Source: Dendrolimus kikuchii
Lineage: Eukaryota; Arthropoda; Insecta; Lepidoptera; Lasiocampidae
Assembly (NCBI GenBank): GCA_019925095.2
Contig: CM034392.1
Location: forward strand, 22,240,387 to 22,304,386
Direction of reading: 5' to 3'
Length of the DNA stretch: 64,000 nucleotides
Below, piece after piece: positions 63,426 through 64,000 of this stretch; the stretch's first letter is position 1, and each line of letters starts with the position of its first letter. Below the pieces are notes generated by a model that saw only the letters and a list, made by a program, of their open reading frames with translations, made no database searches and was not told the DNA's origin. A program made the position numbers and the translations under genes.

Positions 63426-63983
63426 TTGCTGCACCGGGTGCAGCGGGTTCTGGCCGTGAGGACCATTCGAGGGTACCGTACAGTGTCGTGGACGGCGTCG
63501 ACACTTTTGGCAGGCGATCCGCCCTGGCCTCTCCAGGCGGACGTACTGGCGAAAGTGCGGCGCTCCCGACAGGATGCTCTCGCTCGCGGCCTGGTCTTCT
63601 GCCAGGACGAAATCGAGGCGATCAGGAAGCGAGAAACCGCCACCATGCTCGCCATCTGGTCTCAAGAGCTAAAAAACCCTGCGGCCGGCGGCTACACGGT
63701 GGAGGCAATCAGGCCGCAGCTGATGGAATGGGTCACCCGCGAAAGCGTAACCCTGACCTTCAGGATGACACAGATACATACCGGACACGGGTGTTTCGAT
63801 AAGTATCTGTGTCACATTGTGGGCTGCTTGCCTTCCCCGGAATGCCGCCAGTGCGGCTCACCCGACACGGAGTTTCACACGCTAGTCGAGTGCGCGGCAT
63901 GGGCGCCGCAGCGTTTCGAACTCGAGAGCCGGCGGTTGGCTGACATCCGGAGACGCAGGTATGCGCATGACTTCCCACCCTGA
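63426..63983 (+). CDS. R1-clade LINE ORF2 C-terminal end, partial
   Basis: 185 codons to TGA at 63981-63983, much more GC-rich than the surroundings. It contains the post-RT region of R1 elements: VLAVRTIRGYRTVSWTAS (about residues 8-25), a helical linker, TFRMTQIHTGHGCFDKYL and the Cys-His knuckle CRQCGSPDTEFHTLVEC. R1-clade elements encode an endonuclease and RT upstream; those parts are absent, so this copy is 5'-truncated or interrupted. There is no ATG at the left boundary, and the frame stays open for a short way upstream. The exact junction with host DNA is unclear. It is followed by the start of the 3' UTR (63984-64000), which continues past the window. Confidence 0.85.
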   Translation: MLHRVQRVLAVRTIRGYRTVSWTASTLLAGDPPWPLQADVLAKVRRSRQDALARGLVFCQDEIEAIRKRETATMLAIWSQELKNPAAGGYTVEAIRPQLMEWVTRESVTLTFRMTQIHTGHGCFDKYLCHIVGCLPSPECRQCGSPDTEFHTLVECAAWAPQRFELESRRLADIRRRRYAHDFPP

Positions 63984-64000
63984 ATAATACCGCTTCGGAG

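Noticed and set aside
1..64000. CRISPR arrays, bacterial operons or phage genes
   Set aside because: No regular spaced repeats or prokaryotic gene organisation; the sequence is an insect nuclear locus.

Overview
This is nuclear genomic DNA of an insect, almost certainly a lepidopteran (moth or butterfly). The evidence is long AT-rich introns, a dense load of Helitron, RTE, R1, SINE and MITE families of the kind typical of Lepidoptera, and three host genes with insect/metazoan orthologues. No bacterial features (operons, ribosome binding sites, CRISPR) are present, and the species cannot be named from the sequence alone.

Host genes, left to right. (1) A Galpha12/13-type G protein alpha subunit (concertina orthologue) on the minus strand has three coding exons spread over 545-40400, with introns of about 27.0 kb and 11.8 kb. 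(2) A plus-strand unit at 41231-53117 appears dicistronic. A 95-residue protein of unknown function is followed, with a TAATG stop/start overlap, by a complete 558-residue RRN3/TIF-IA (RNA polymerase I initiation factor) in seven exons. (3) RBM18, an RRM protein of about 194 residues, lies on the minus strand in four exons (57959-61244), and one of its splice acceptors reads CG instead of AG. The Galpha and RRN3 units are divergently arranged around a gap of about 290 bp carrying two copies of CACGTGTTATAC.

Mobile DNA fills the introns. Galpha intron 2 (903-12667) carries Helitrons, a Tc1-like DD34E transposon with one nonsense codon (10417-12072) and a nested LINE fragment. Galpha intron 1 (12937-39899) carries an apparently intact, very young Copia element (17800-22467) with identical LTRs, a 5-bp target duplication and a half-tRNA-iMet primer site, plus SINEs, LINE fragments and RTE copies. 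RRN3 intron 3 holds a Helitron and a 1.7-kb RTE with clear target duplications. The right edge (63.4-64.0 kb) is the 3' end of an R1-clade LINE, whose 3' UTR matches two truncated copies earlier in the window.

I did not find an obviously new multi-gene system. The observations most worth following are the dicistronic RRN3 transcript with no AUG in any frame between its two starts, the duplicated E-box motif in the divergent promoter, the non-canonical RBM18 acceptor, and the very recent Copia and RTE activity.
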